DNA from: Natronospira elongata
GTDB lineage: Bacteria > Pseudomonadota > Gammaproteobacteria > Natronospirales > Natronospiraceae
Length of the DNA: 64,000 bases
Assembly (NCBI RefSeq): GCF_034931365.1
Contig: NZ_JAYGII010000008.1
Coordinates: 1 to 64,000, forward strand
Direction of reading: 5' to 3'
Each line of letters starts with the position of its first letter. The stretch's first letter is position 1. Shown piece after piece: positions 32,990 to 42,373 of the stretch. A model generated the notes under the pieces. That model worked only from the letters and a program-made list of their open reading frames with translations. It ran no database searches and was not told the DNA's origin. The position numbers and the translations under genes were made by a program.

Positions 32990-35269
32990 TCAATCTGGGC
33001 GATTGTCCGCGTTCCATTCCCGGCGCTGGGGGAACCCTGGAGCCCGTGACGCATCCAGGACGTTGGCGATTGGTGCGGGACGGCCGAACAGGAAGCCCTG
33101 GGCCTCCTCCACGCCAAGCTCACGGAGCAAGCCAAGCTGCGCCTCTGTCTCCACGCCCTCTGCAACCACATGCAGGTTCAGGTTACGGGCCAATTCCACG
33201 ATGGAGCGGACAATGGCAGCCGCACCCCCATTTTCAGTCCCCAGGTCAGCAATGAAGGCTCGGTCGATCTTCAAGGTATCCATTGGAATCTGGCGGAGAT
33301 AGTTCAGAGAGGAATAGCCGCTACCGAAGTCATCAATCGCGATGGTGACGTCGGGGGCAGCTGCCTTGATTCTGCGGAGATTGTCCATGGCCAGCTCAAC
33401 ATCATGCATGAGGATGGATTCCGTGATCTCAATCTCCAGTGGCAGTGGGTTTTGGGTGCCCTCCACTTCCAATGTGGCAATCAGACGCTGCAGATGCTTT
33501 GTCTCATAAAGATCCCTGGCCGACAGATTGATCGCGATACGGAAATCCGGGCCATCTTTCTGTATCTGACGGCTTTCCCTGCAGGCCTGCTTCAAAACCC
33601 AGTGATCCAGACGACAGATCAGGTCAGACCGTTCCGCTAGGGGCAGGAAATCAGCCGGCTGCAAGAGCCCGCGGGAAGGATGGTTCCAACGAATCAGTGC
33701 TTCAAGCCCACAGATACGTGACCGGGCAATATCGACACGGGCCTGAAAATAGAGACACAATTCATCGGAATCCAAAGCCCGCTCGAGGTCGTGGCGCAGG
33801 CTGAGGCTTGCCTGCGCCCGTTCTGTCATCTCCTGATCAAAAAAGGCATAACGATTTTTCCCCGACGCCTTAGCCTCGTACATGGCCAGGTCGGCATTGC
33901 GAATCAGGGTATCACTGTCACCACCATTATCCGGATAAATGGCAATACCAATACTCGAATGGACGATAAGCTTCTCACCCTCGATATCGATAGGGCTGGT
34001 CAGAAGATCCAGAGCCCGCTCTGCAACCCGGGCGGCATCGGCAGCCTCTTCAACTTCCATTAGCAATACAAACTCGTCACCACCAAGGCGGGACAGGGTA
34101 TCCCCGGCGCGGCAGACCGATTCCAGTCGTTGTGCCGTATGGCGGAGGAACTGGTCACCTACATTGTGACTGAAGCTATCATTGATCAACTTGAAATCAT
34201 CCAGATCCAGCAGCATGACAGCCAGCATTGAATTGGTTCGGGTGGATTCTGCAATGGCATGATCGATCCGATCGTAAAGCAGCTTCCTGTTGGGCAGTTC
34301 AGTGAGAGGATCATGGTAGGCCAGGTACTCAAGCTCGCCGCCAAACTGCACGGCATCGATAGCACTGGCGATGAGCTGCCCTAGCAAGCGCAAATTGTTG
34401 CGAATATCCTCTGGCCAGAATCGCTTCTCCCAGACCGCGTCCAGGCCGAAGAGCCCCCGCGGGCGCCCGTCTTTCATCAATGGCACGATGATCAGAGAAC
34501 GTATGGACTGCAGCTTGTATTCCTCCCGTTCAACGCGGTACTGATCATCCATCATGTCCACATCGGGAAGATGGGCTATATTTCCTTTGAGGATATTACC
34601 CATGAGCCAGGGAAAAGCCTCAAAGGGCAGGTTCTGCAAACGCCCTATCTCCGGTGGCACACTCGGCGCGGACCATTCGTGGGTATTACTGAACGTGCCG
34701 GCATCAAGGTCGATGGAAAAAAGATAGCTGCGCCCCGCATTGAAAAATGCGCCGATATCCGCAAGGACGTCCTGGATGACCGAGTCAATTCGGTCGGGGG
34801 TAACACTGATCAATCGAGTGGAAAAGTCGAGCAGCAAGTCATTGAAGGCGATTTTGTGTTCCAACTCCCCTTCAAGCCGAGCCCACTCCCTCGCATCCCG
34901 CACGGAAGCGAGAAACAGCACATGCCCATCATGGTTTAGACGTACCAGATTGACCTCAACGGCCAAGCGCTCTCCACTCTTGTGTCGATGCCAGGAGCGG
35001 AAAACTTTCTGGGCACCTGGTGATGCCACCATTTCCGCCAGCAGATTATCGATTTCCGCCGGATCGCGGTAGGGATTGAGATCAGAAACTGACATTCCCA
35101 ACAGCTCACTGCGGCTATACCCAGTGTGCCGGCAAGCAGCCTGATTGGCTTCAAGGATGCGACCGCTGCGGTCATGTAGATAGAAGGCATCGGCGATGTT
35201 ATCCATCAGATAGCGATGGAAGTCGCCCCTTTTTTCCATATCAGGCATTTTGTCATTCTGCCCCGTCAT
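32990..35269 (-). CDS. PAS-GAF-GGDEF-EAL cyclic di-GMP signalling protein
   Basis: This 759-residue cytoplasmic protein combines sensing and cyclic di-GMP turnover. Domains in order: PAS (about 18-130, IADAFYLHDRSGRILEANQAA), GAF (about 150-305), GGDEF (about 318-480) and EAL (about 495-745). The cyclase motif GGDEF is intact at 396-400, with the inhibitory RxxD site at 387-390. The phosphodiesterase has EAL (523-525), NLSARDL, EITES, IDDFGSGYSSL and VAEGVET. Both activities could therefore be functional. No transmembrane helix is seen. It stands alone; its stop is 33 bases before the cobalamin riboswitch without a visible terminator. Confidence 0.96.
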   Translation of the reverse strand: MTGQNDKMPDMEKRGDFHRYLMDNIADAFYLHDRSGRILEANQAACRHTGYSRSELLGMSVSDLNPYRDPAEIDNLLAEMVASPGAQKVFRSWHRHKSGERLAVEVNLVRLNHDGHVLFLASVRDAREWARLEGELEHKIAFNDLLLDFSTRLISVTPDRIDSVIQDVLADIGAFFNAGRSYLFSIDLDAGTFSNTHEWSAPSVPPEIGRLQNLPFEAFPWLMGNILKGNIAHLPDVDMMDDQYRVEREEYKLQSIRSLIIVPLMKDGRPRGLFGLDAVWEKRFWPEDIRNNLRLLGQLIASAIDAVQFGGELEYLAYHDPLTELPNRKLLYDRIDHAIAESTRTNSMLAVMLLDLDDFKLINDSFSHNVGDQFLRHTAQRLESVCRAGDTLSRLGGDEFVLLMEVEEAADAARVAERALDLLTSPIDIEGEKLIVHSSIGIAIYPDNGGDSDTLIRNADLAMYEAKASGKNRYAFFDQEMTERAQASLSLRHDLERALDSDELCLYFQARVDIARSRICGLEALIRWNHPSRGLLQPADFLPLAERSDLICRLDHWVLKQACRESRQIQKDGPDFRIAINLSARDLYETKHLQRLIATLEVEGTQNPLPLEIEITESILMHDVELAMDNLRRIKAAAPDVTIAIDDFGSGYSSLNYLRQIPMDTLKIDRAFIADLGTENGGAAAIVRSIVELARNLNLHVVAEGVETEAQLGLLRELGVEEAQGFLFGRPAPIANVLDASRAPGFPQRREWNADNRPD

Positions 35270-35568
35270 TCAAGCCTCGCCCGAAACACCCCCAAGCACG
35301 GCACGGCTCAGCTGTTATCGCTAGACCGATACCGCCCAGCATAGACACTTATAGGACTGATTGCCACGGCAATCGTGGATGCCGTGCGCCGGGATGAGAC
35401 ATGGGGGGGTGGCGAGGCCAGATTCGCCGAATGGACAACCATTGATCCGGTCAGGAGCCGCCTTGCGTTGATGCTGGGTCGTCAAGAACGGTATGCATGT
35501 ACACAAATACCCTCAAGCCAGATTGGCATTAGCTCGACTAGGCATCGAGATGGGAAATGAATGCACTG
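35270..35568. other. Intergenic region without recognised features
   Basis: These 299 bases lie between the start of the GGDEF-EAL gene and the end of the MaoC-like gene. No credible gene, terminator or long repeat was seen. The promoter of the GGDEF-EAL gene should lie in its lower-coordinate part. Confidence 0.4.
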
Positions 35569-36486
35569 TCAGTTCTGAGCGAGGGGTGATACCCGGCCCC
35601 ACAAGGCGGGCTTCCGACGCGCGCTGTCCCGGTCCACCTGGAACCAGTCACCGGCGGGGGAAACATGCAGCCGGCTCTCGGACGGCCAGAACAAAGGTGC
35701 CGTAAACCAGGCCTCCAGACCGGTTCCAGCCAAGTGCGTGGGGTGACGCTCTTCAACCGTGACCAGCGCTTTGGCCAGCGTCCACATGCCGTGCACGATG
35801 GGGCACTGAAAACCGAACAGCCGTGCGGACATGCTGCTCAGATGGATCGGGTTCCAGTCACCTGAGACCCGGGCATAACTGCGACCAATCCCGGCAGGAC
35901 ATTCGAAACCCTGGCTGTCACTCTCTGCCGGGACGCGCGGCGCCGACGGCGGCAGACGCTGAACATCCGCACCATCGGGAGCGCCCACCCCCCGAAACAG
36001 CAAGAGGCTTTCCGCCTCCCATCGACTGACTCCTTCGGGATCGCGCCAGACCGTTTCCATGTGAAAAATACGTCCACGGGGATGAGCCGCCCCCGGCCGC
36101 AAAGACACTTCCAGGTCCAGCGCCCGCCCCTGTTCTTCCCTGGGACGCTCCATGCTCTGCTTCCAGCGCACACGCTGCCCAAGATGCACGACGCCCAGAC
36201 TGCGACCGGGCAGGCCCGGTGTGGAGAGAAGCTGGAGATGGAGCGGCATGGCAGCCACCTGGGGATAGAGCGGCGGCATCAGATCCGCGGCAGGCAGACC
36301 AAGAAGGCGACGGTATGCTTGCAGCCGATCGTCGTTGAGCTCTACCGGTGCGCGACAACGCAAGGGATAGGCGGAGTTCGGCAGGTCTCCCGATCGACTG
36401 GGTAGCAGCTCATTGCTGAGCAGGCGTGCATAAGCTCGAGTCAGCGAAGCGCTGGCCTGCTCATCCTCTTCCGTCATTACGCTCAT
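35569..36486 (-). CDS. MaoC-like hotdog hydratase
   Basis: This 305-residue protein resembles double-hotdog MaoC-like dehydratases acting on acyl thioesters. The hydratase-2 signature is in the C-terminal half: YARVSGDWNPIHLSSMSARLFGFQCPIVHGMW (about residues 214-246), with the catalytic Asp-His pair in GDWNPIH. The N-terminal half (PLYPQVAAMPLHLQLLSTPGLPGRSLGVVHLGQRV) looks like the non-catalytic hotdog. ATG 36486 is preferred over 36528 because AAGGAA lies 8 bases upstream. It is monocistronic; the exact substrate is unknown. Confidence 0.8.
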   Translation of the reverse strand: MSVMTEEDEQASASLTRAYARLLSNELLPSRSGDLPNSAYPLRCRAPVELNDDRLQAYRRLLGLPAADLMPPLYPQVAAMPLHLQLLSTPGLPGRSLGVVHLGQRVRWKQSMERPREEQGRALDLEVSLRPGAAHPRGRIFHMETVWRDPEGVSRWEAESLLLFRGVGAPDGADVQRLPPSAPRVPAESDSQGFECPAGIGRSYARVSGDWNPIHLSSMSARLFGFQCPIVHGMWTLAKALVTVEERHPTHLAGTGLEAWFTAPLFWPSESRLHVSPAGDWFQVDRDSARRKPALWGRVSPLAQN

Positions 36487-36632
36487 CCCCGATGTTCCTT
36501 GTTGTACACGATCATGCTCCCTATACACCCCGAACGGTGCCGGAATGCCTCATCTTATCATTATGATTCTTCCAGACTGCGCTCTGTTACAGCCTTGGCG
36601 TCTTATCCGCCCCCGGACTCGGCTCAGGACGG

Positions 36633-36656
36633 AAAAAGCCCGCCACTGAGGCGGGC
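36633..36656 (-). terminator. Terminator of the ccm operon
   Basis: GCCCGCC (36638-36644), loop ACTGA and GGCGGGC (36650-36656) form a hairpin followed on the minus strand by TTTTT. It lies 33 bases after the ccmI stop. Confidence 0.88.
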
Positions 36657-36688
36657 TTGCGCTTTCCGCAAAATGCACCCAGCCGGGA

Positions 36689-37897
36689 TCATTCCATCCG
36701 GTGGTCCATCAGCACCCGGGCCTCACCGCTACCATTGTCCAGCTCTACCGTGGTAGTCCCGATAATGTCCCCAGGGCGTGGTGTCGCGTCGCCGGATTCT
36801 GACACCCGGGCAATGATCTCCACCCGCTCGTGCTGACTGATCTGATGTCCGTCCAGCATCGCATTCTCGTCCCCAAGCCGGAAAGGCCCGGGCAAGGCAG
36901 CCGCGGTCAGACGAATTCCCGCCAGGGGTGGGGCGTCGGCGGCCTGGGCAGGGCGGGCAATCAGAAAGACCGTGGCGGAGCCATCGATGTCATCCTGGAA
37001 TTGCTCTGCCAATTCCACTTCAACGGTAACCGCCGCTCCATTCTCCTCGCCTTCCGTCACCGCCAGCTCACCTTCCTCGCCACTGGCCACGGCAATGCGC
37101 TCTTCCACCACCTGCCTGAAAGCATCCGGCGGATCCTGATCCAGCAAGCGCTCCCACAAGGCCACCGCCGACTCGGGATCCCCCTCCTCCATTGTGATCA
37201 GGCCACCGTACCAAAGCCCCTTGGGGTGGCTTGGGTCCAGATCCAGCACATGGCGGAACAGGGGCGCGGCATGGGTCACCATGCGTGAGGGATCCGCCAG
37301 CGTGATGGCCTCGGCATAGTTGGCCAGTACCCGGGGATTGTCCTCACCGGCAATCTCGACCGCCTGACGATAGGCTTCCACGGCTTGGTCGTACTGGCCG
37401 AGCGAAATACGGCTTCGACCCAGCAACATCCAGCCTTCCAGATCATCCGGCTGTTGCGCCAGGCGACTCTCCAGGGCGTCCACGGCAGCGGCCATATCCA
37501 TATCCCCACCCGCCATGGGATTCATGCTGCCACGATCAATGGCATCGGGGTCACCCACCTGGAGATAGATCCCCAGGGTAGCGAGGGGCAATAGCACTGC
37601 CAGGACAATGGCACTGACCGGTTTCCCCGTCTGGATGGCCGGGCCGGATTCCGCATCGGCCTGGCGATCACTGGCTTCGCTTTCAATCTGGCGCCGCGAC
37701 AACTCATAGGTGCGGTTGTCGATATCACCGTCCTCGAGCTCCTGCTCGAGCTCTGCAAGCTGCCTGGCACGCGTTACCGCCACCGCATCCACGGCCTCGC
37801 GGGATACCTTGCCGCCACGGCGGCGGATCAGCGGTCCGGCGGCGAGCAGGAGGGCCGCGACCACCAATAGTGCACTCAGGGTCACAAAGGTCATCAT
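36689..37897 (-). CDS. ccmI: Cytochrome c maturation protein CcmI
   Basis: CcmI is the apocytochrome chaperone of the system I maturation pathway, which presents apocytochrome c to the heme ligation complex. It has 402 residues, two N-terminal transmembrane segments (residues 4-24 and about 92-112), a periplasmic TPR domain (about 130-270: LAQQPDDLEGWMLLGRSRISLGQYDQAVEAYRQAVEIAG), and a C-terminal beta domain (VFLIARPAQAADAPPLAGIRL). It overlaps ccmH by 4 bases and is the last gene of the operon. Confidence 0.95.
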   Translation of the reverse strand: MMTFVTLSALLVVAALLLAAGPLIRRRGGKVSREAVDAVAVTRARQLAELEQELEDGDIDNRTYELSRRQIESEASDRQADAESGPAIQTGKPVSAIVLAVLLPLATLGIYLQVGDPDAIDRGSMNPMAGGDMDMAAAVDALESRLAQQPDDLEGWMLLGRSRISLGQYDQAVEAYRQAVEIAGEDNPRVLANYAEAITLADPSRMVTHAAPLFRHVLDLDPSHPKGLWYGGLITMEEGDPESAVALWERLLDQDPPDAFRQVVEERIAVASGEEGELAVTEGEENGAAVTVEVELAEQFQDDIDGSATVFLIARPAQAADAPPLAGIRLTAAALPGPFRLGDENAMLDGHQISQHERVEIIARVSESGDATPRPGDIIGTTTVELDNGSGEARVLMDHRME

Positions 37898-38334
37898 TGT
37901 TCACGCCCCTCCAGTTCCGCCTCTTCCTCGGCATCCTGACGAGCCCGGCGGACAAGCGTGACCACCAAAACCACGGCACCGATCAACAGCAAAAAGGCCG
38001 GACCAAACCACAAAGCCAGCGTATCCGCCCGCATGGGCGGGCGATAGAGCACAAAGTCGCCATAGCGCTCTGTCATGTAATTCTTGATCTCCTGGTCCGT
38101 GGCACCATCGGCAAGCATGGTGCGAACCTGGGCCCGGAGATCCTGTGCCAGCTCGGCATTGGATTCAGCAATGGACTCGTTCTGGCAGACTAGGCAGCGC
38201 AGTTCGTTGACGATGCGATGGTATCGCTGCTCCAGAGCGGGGTCCTCAAAAGGCTCCCCCGGATCCGCTGCCTGAACCGATAGAGAGAGCAGGGCCAGGG
38301 CGGCCAGAATAAAAAACGGGGTCAGCAGTTTCAT
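37894..38334 (-). CDS. ccmH: Cytochrome c maturation protein CcmH
   Basis: CcmH is a periplasmic, membrane-anchored thiol oxidoreductase that helps reduce the CXXCH site of apocytochrome c. The redox motif is LRCLVCQN with Cys47 and Cys50, followed by ESIAESNAELAQDLRAQVRTMLADGATDQEIKNYM, which is highly typical. A signal peptide (residues 1-22) and one transmembrane segment (about residues 108-128) are present. It has 146 residues and represents only the N-terminal half of E. coli CcmH; CcmI supplies the rest. Confidence 0.97.
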   Translation of the reverse strand: MKLLTPFFILAALALLSLSVQAADPGEPFEDPALEQRYHRIVNELRCLVCQNESIAESNAELAQDLRAQVRTMLADGATDQEIKNYMTERYGDFVLYRPPMRADTLALWFGPAFLLLIGAVVLVVTLVRRARQDAEEEAELEGREQ

Positions 38335-38867
38335 TCCCGAGCCTCCTGCTCCAGTCCGCGTATCAGCGGCAGGAGCGTATTATCGATGTCCTGGTGAGTG
38401 ATCGGGCCGATGTGCTTGTGTCGAATCTGGCCACGGTGGTCGAGCACGAAAGTCTCCGGGGCACCATATACGCCCCAGTCGATTGCCACCCGGCCATCAC
38501 CATCGAATCCGGATTGCTCGAAAGGATTGCCCACCTGGCTGAGCCACTGAATGGCGGTTTCCCGATCATCGCGAAGGTTGAGGCCGACAATGCGAACGCC
38601 CTCCTCCTCCGCAAGCCGCATGAGCTCATCATGTTCTTCGTGACAGCCGGGACACCAGGTACCCCAGACATTGAACAGCGTTACCTCACCGGCCAGGTCC
38701 AGATTGGTCACCAATCGGTCCGGTTCATGCAGGGAGGGCAAGGCAAAAGCCGGAGCCTCGCGACCCACCAGGGGTGAAGGGACTTCGCTGGGATCAAGTG
38801 ACAGACCGCGCCAGAAAAACCCGATCAGAACAAGCAGGATCGCCAGGGGAATCAGATAACGCCACAT
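38331..38867 (-). CDS. ccmG: Thiol:disulfide interchange protein CcmG/DsbE
   Basis: CcmG is a thioredoxin-like protein tethered to the inner membrane that passes reducing equivalents from DsbD/CcdA to the heme-ligation machinery. It has 178 residues, a membrane anchor at 4-20, and the active site WCPGC with Cys72 and Cys75 in LFNVWGTWCPGCHEEHDEL. The YGAPETFVLD segment with the cis-Pro region is also present. It overlaps ccmH by 4 bases and ccmF by 1. Confidence 0.97.
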   Translation of the reverse strand: MWRYLIPLAILLVLIGFFWRGLSLDPSEVPSPLVGREAPAFALPSLHEPDRLVTNLDLAGEVTLFNVWGTWCPGCHEEHDELMRLAEEEGVRIVGLNLRDDRETAIQWLSQVGNPFEQSGFDGDGRVAIDWGVYGAPETFVLDHRGQIRHKHIGPITHQDIDNTLLPLIRGLEQEARE

Positions 38868-40849
38868 CAGACCGACGCTCCTCCGGCGGCACGGGCTGCC
38901 CGCTCGGATTCCTGTTCACGGCGACGGCTGACCAGGCGATAACGGCGATCGAGGACGGCAATCACACCCCCAAGCCCCATCACCAGAGCGCCAAGCCAGA
39001 TGAACCGAACCATGGGCATGTAATGGATACGGACACTCCAGGCATCATTGCCCAGATAATCCCCCATGGCGACATACAGATCGCGGCGCAATCTTGGATG
39101 CAAGGCAATTTGCGCGAGGGGATCGGGCCGGGCCCGGTAAACCCGATTTTCCGGGTACATGCTGGTGACCTCGCGGCCGTTGCGGGTCACCACAAAGCGA
39201 CCCTGAACCGAGTCCCAGTTGGGACCGACACGATCGCGCACACCTTCGAAATAAAACTCGTAACCGGCGACTTCATAGCTGTCTCCGGGCACCATGCGAA
39301 GATCCCGCTCCACGGCAAAGGTGGTGACACCGGCAACCCCCAATGCCATCAGCCCCACGCCTGCATGGGCGGTCAGCATCCCCCAGATGGAGGCCGGCAT
39401 GCCGCTGATGCCCCGCCAGCCGCGCTTGCGCCAGCGCAGGAAGGGTTCCATGAAGACGGAAAAGATCACCCACAGACCCAAGACCACGCCCAAGAGCACC
39501 ATGACGCCGGCCGCCCCCCCAAGGATCAGGGTGCCACCCACGCCAAAGACCACCGCCGCCACCATCAGCGGCCACATGCGGCTGCCCAACTCCGTGGCCT
39601 GATCGCGCTTCCAGCGGGCATAGGGTCCGAAGCCCAGGAAGAACATCAGCGGCAGCATCAATGGCACGAAGACCGCATTGAAGTACGGCGGGCCGACCGA
39701 AATCTTGCCCAGGCCCATGGCATCCAGGAACAGAGGATAAAGCGTGCCCAGCAGAACCGCCGCCGTGGCCACTACCAGTAGCAAGTTGTTCAGCAACAGA
39801 AAGCTTTCCCTGGACACCAGCCTGAAGCCACCGCCCGGCGGCATATGGGGTGCCCGCCAGGCGTAGAGTGCCAGCGACCCGCCAACAACCGAAGCCAGGA
39901 AGATCAGAATGTAAACGCCGCGCGTGGGATCGGTCGCGAAGGCATGCACCGAAACCAACACCCCGGACCGCACCAGGAAGGCGCCCAGCAGGGCCAGGGC
40001 GAAAGCGGAGATGGCCAGCAATACCGTCCAGTTACGGAATGCGCCCCGCTTTTCGGTTACCGCCAGGGAATGGATCAAGGCCGTGGCCACCAGCCAGGGC
40101 ATGAAACTGGCGTTTTCCACCGGATCCCAGAACCACCAGCCACCCCAGCCGAGCTCGTAATAGGCCCACCAACTGCCAAGGGCGATACCGAGGGTCAGGC
40201 AGACCCAGGCCATGGTGGCCCAGGGGCGTGTCCAGCGGGCCCAGGTGGTGTTGGACTCCAGCCCGATCAATGAGGATACGGCAAAGGCAAAGGGAATGGC
40301 CAGACCCAGATAGCCCAGATAAAGCATGGGCGGATGAATGATCATGGCCGGATCCTGGAGGATCGGGTTCAGGTCCCTGCCCTGTTCCGGAATCGGGAAC
40401 AGCCGCTCAAAGGGATTGGAAGTCAGCAGTGTAAAGAGAATGAACCCGGCACTGATCACCCCCAGAATGCCGATGGCACGACTGGTGAAAACCTGGGGAA
40501 GATTACGGCTGAACCAGACAGCGGCCAGTGTCCAGACCGCCATCAGCATGGACCACAGCAGCAGACTGCCTTCGTGGGCACCCCAAACCGCCGTCAGCCG
40601 ATAGATCAAGGGCAGATCGGTGTTGGAGTTATTGGCCACATAGGCGATGGAGAAATCATGGGTAATGAAGGCATAGGTCAGTGCCAGATAGGCCAGCGTG
40701 GTAAAGACCAGCTGCCCCACCACCACACTGGGCAGTGCCTGCATCCAATCCAGCCTGCGGCGAGCCGCACCGGCCAGGCCGAACCAGGCCTGAGCCAAGC
40801 AGATAAGCAGAGCCAGAATCAGCGCAATTTGTCCAAGTTCCGCTGCCAT
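38867..40849 (-). CDS. ccmF: Heme lyase CcmF
   Basis: CcmF is the large integral membrane component that joins heme to apocytochrome c. It has 660 residues and many transmembrane helices. The tryptophan-rich WWD domain is clear (WGGWWFWDPVENASFMPWL, about residues 234-252), and so is the N-terminal AVWGAHEGSLLLWSMLMAVW. HPPMLYLGYLGLAIPFAFA is another conserved segment with a heme-ligand His. It overlaps ccmE by 1 base. Confidence 0.98.
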   Translation of the reverse strand: MAAELGQIALILALLICLAQAWFGLAGAARRRLDWMQALPSVVVGQLVFTTLAYLALTYAFITHDFSIAYVANNSNTDLPLIYRLTAVWGAHEGSLLLWSMLMAVWTLAAVWFSRNLPQVFTSRAIGILGVISAGFILFTLLTSNPFERLFPIPEQGRDLNPILQDPAMIIHPPMLYLGYLGLAIPFAFAVSSLIGLESNTTWARWTRPWATMAWVCLTLGIALGSWWAYYELGWGGWWFWDPVENASFMPWLVATALIHSLAVTEKRGAFRNWTVLLAISAFALALLGAFLVRSGVLVSVHAFATDPTRGVYILIFLASVVGGSLALYAWRAPHMPPGGGFRLVSRESFLLLNNLLLVVATAAVLLGTLYPLFLDAMGLGKISVGPPYFNAVFVPLMLPLMFFLGFGPYARWKRDQATELGSRMWPLMVAAVVFGVGGTLILGGAAGVMVLLGVVLGLWVIFSVFMEPFLRWRKRGWRGISGMPASIWGMLTAHAGVGLMALGVAGVTTFAVERDLRMVPGDSYEVAGYEFYFEGVRDRVGPNWDSVQGRFVVTRNGREVTSMYPENRVYRARPDPLAQIALHPRLRRDLYVAMGDYLGNDAWSVRIHYMPMVRFIWLGALVMGLGGVIAVLDRRYRLVSRRREQESERAARAAGGASV

Positions 40850-41337
40850 CAGTAATCCTCACCCGGGCCGCTGTATTCCTGCTGCTCGCGCAGCTCCCGT
40901 TGCCGCCGTTGCCATTCCGCTTCCCGCAGCGACTCCTTGACCTCTGGCGCCATGTAATTTTCGTCGTGCTTGGCCAGAATCTGGTCGGCGATAAAGATAC
41001 CATCGTCATCAAAGCGGCCATGGGCAATGATTCCCTGCCCTTCCCGGAACAGGTTCGGCAGGATGCCGTCGTAAGCCACGGTCACCGATTCCAGTTCATC
41101 CGTGACATCAAACACCACGCCCAGTTCACCCATCTCCCGTTGCACCGAGCCATCCACAACAAGGCCGCCGACGCGGATACGCCGATCATCGAAGGTAATC
41201 TCGCCCGAGGCAATCTGGGTGGGACTGTAGTAATAGAGAATGTTTTCCTGAAAGGCCTTCAGCCCCAGGGTGGCGGCAATGGCCACGCCGGCCACTGCTG
41301 AAAGCACAAGAACCATACGCTTGCGACGAGGGGTCAT
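40849..41337 (-). CDS. ccmE: Heme chaperone CcmE
   Basis: CcmE carries heme covalently in the periplasm from CcmC to CcmF. It has 162 residues, an N-terminal signal anchor (residues 8-28) and an OB-fold. The covalent heme ligand is His124 in LAKHDENYMAPEV. Preceding segments IRVGGLVVDGSVQRE and EGQGIIAHGRFDDDGIFIADQI are typical. Its start overlaps the ccmD stop. Confidence 0.97.
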   Translation of the reverse strand: MTPRRKRMVLVLSAVAGVAIAATLGLKAFQENILYYYSPTQIASGEITFDDRRIRVGGLVVDGSVQREMGELGVVFDVTDELESVTVAYDGILPNLFREGQGIIAHGRFDDDGIFIADQILAKHDENYMAPEVKESLREAEWQRRQRELREQQEYSGPGEDY

Positions 41338-41507
41338 CGGGAACCTCCATCCGAATGATAGCGCCGCACCAGGCGCAGGGCCTCGCGGTGTCGGCGGATC
41401 ACGAGCCAGACCATCAGGCCCATGACGAGGGCGGAGACGCCGAAGGCGCTCCAGACCCAGACGGCAAAGCCGTCCATGTAAAGAAATTCGCTAAACCAAT
41501 CCATCAT
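41334..41507 (-). CDS. ccmD: Small heme exporter protein CcmD
   Basis: This 57-residue frame between ccmC and ccmE encodes the single-helix subunit CcmD, which helps release holo-CcmE from the CcmABC complex. It begins MMDWFSEFLYMDGFAVWVWSAF, has one transmembrane helix (about residues 14-36), then the basic RRHREALRLVRRY that matches family members. The start overlaps the ccmC stop (ATGA) and the end overlaps ccmE by 4 bases, as expected for the operon. Confidence 0.9.
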   Translation of the reverse strand: MMDWFSEFLYMDGFAVWVWSAFGVSALVMGLMVWLVIRRHREALRLVRRYHSDGGSR

Positions 41508-42289
41508 TTTACCGTGCCTCCAGGCCCGGTGACGAGGGCTTTCGTCCAGGCCGCCCGCCGTTCCCGTTGCAGCAACTCCGCCTGTAATTGCCGCAGCAGC
41601 AACCAGGCAAAAAACAATTTGTAGCCCAAGGCCATGACCAACAGCGGGATCAGCATGGCCGTATCAATCGAGGGTGCCCCGAACTTTGCAATGGTGGCCG
41701 GCTGATGAAGGCTGTGCCACCAGTCCACGGAGAAATGGATGATGGGCACATTGACCACCCCCACCACGCCCAACAAGGCGCTGGCCCGATCACCACTGCG
41801 CTGATCCTGGAAGGCTCGATTGAGGACAATGAAGCCGATATAGAGGAACAGCAGGATCAACTGCGATGTCAGCCGGGGGTCCCAGGTCCACCAGGTCCCC
41901 CACATGGGCTGGCCCCAAATGGAGCCGGTCGCCAGGGAGAGAAAGGTAAAGGCCGCGCCGAGCGGGGCAGCGGCAATCGCCACCGCATGGGCCACCTTCA
42001 TGCGCCAGATCAGGCCAATGGCCGAGGCCAAGGCCAGCAGAACATAGACAAACAGGGACAGCCAGGCCGCCGGCACATGCACGTAGATCATCCGGAAGCC
42101 GTCACCCTGCTCGTAGTCGGGCGGTGCAAAGGCCAGGCCCCAGACCGTCGCTGTAAGCAGACATGCAAGTCCCAGGATGGCAAACCACGGCACCATGCGG
42201 TCCGCCAGTCCATAGACATGGGGCGGTGAACCGAATCGATGAAACCAGCGCCAGCTCTCTTTACCCACGAATTCGTGTCTCCAACTCAA
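41504..42289 (-). CDS. ccmC: Heme export/handling protein CcmC
   Basis: CcmC loads heme onto CcmE. It has 261 residues and six transmembrane helices. The tryptophan-rich motif WGQPMWGTWWTWDPRLTSQLILLF is present (about residues 124-147), flanked by His residues expected to hold heme (YVHVPAAWLSLFVY and HFSVDWWHSLHQP). It is followed by ccmD with a 4-base overlap and is separated from ccmB by 84 bases. Confidence 0.98.
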   Translation of the reverse strand: MSWRHEFVGKESWRWFHRFGSPPHVYGLADRMVPWFAILGLACLLTATVWGLAFAPPDYEQGDGFRMIYVHVPAAWLSLFVYVLLALASAIGLIWRMKVAHAVAIAAAPLGAAFTFLSLATGSIWGQPMWGTWWTWDPRLTSQLILLFLYIGFIVLNRAFQDQRSGDRASALLGVVGVVNVPIIHFSVDWWHSLHQPATIAKFGAPSIDTAMLIPLLVMALGYKLFFAWLLLRQLQAELLQRERRAAWTKALVTGPGGTVK

Positions 42290-42373
42290 GGCTCTCCCCG
42301 GTCAGCGGCCCACAGGGTAAACCCGCCAGTGGGCAGGCAGTGTGAGCCAGATCAAACGAGGAAGCTTCAATCC

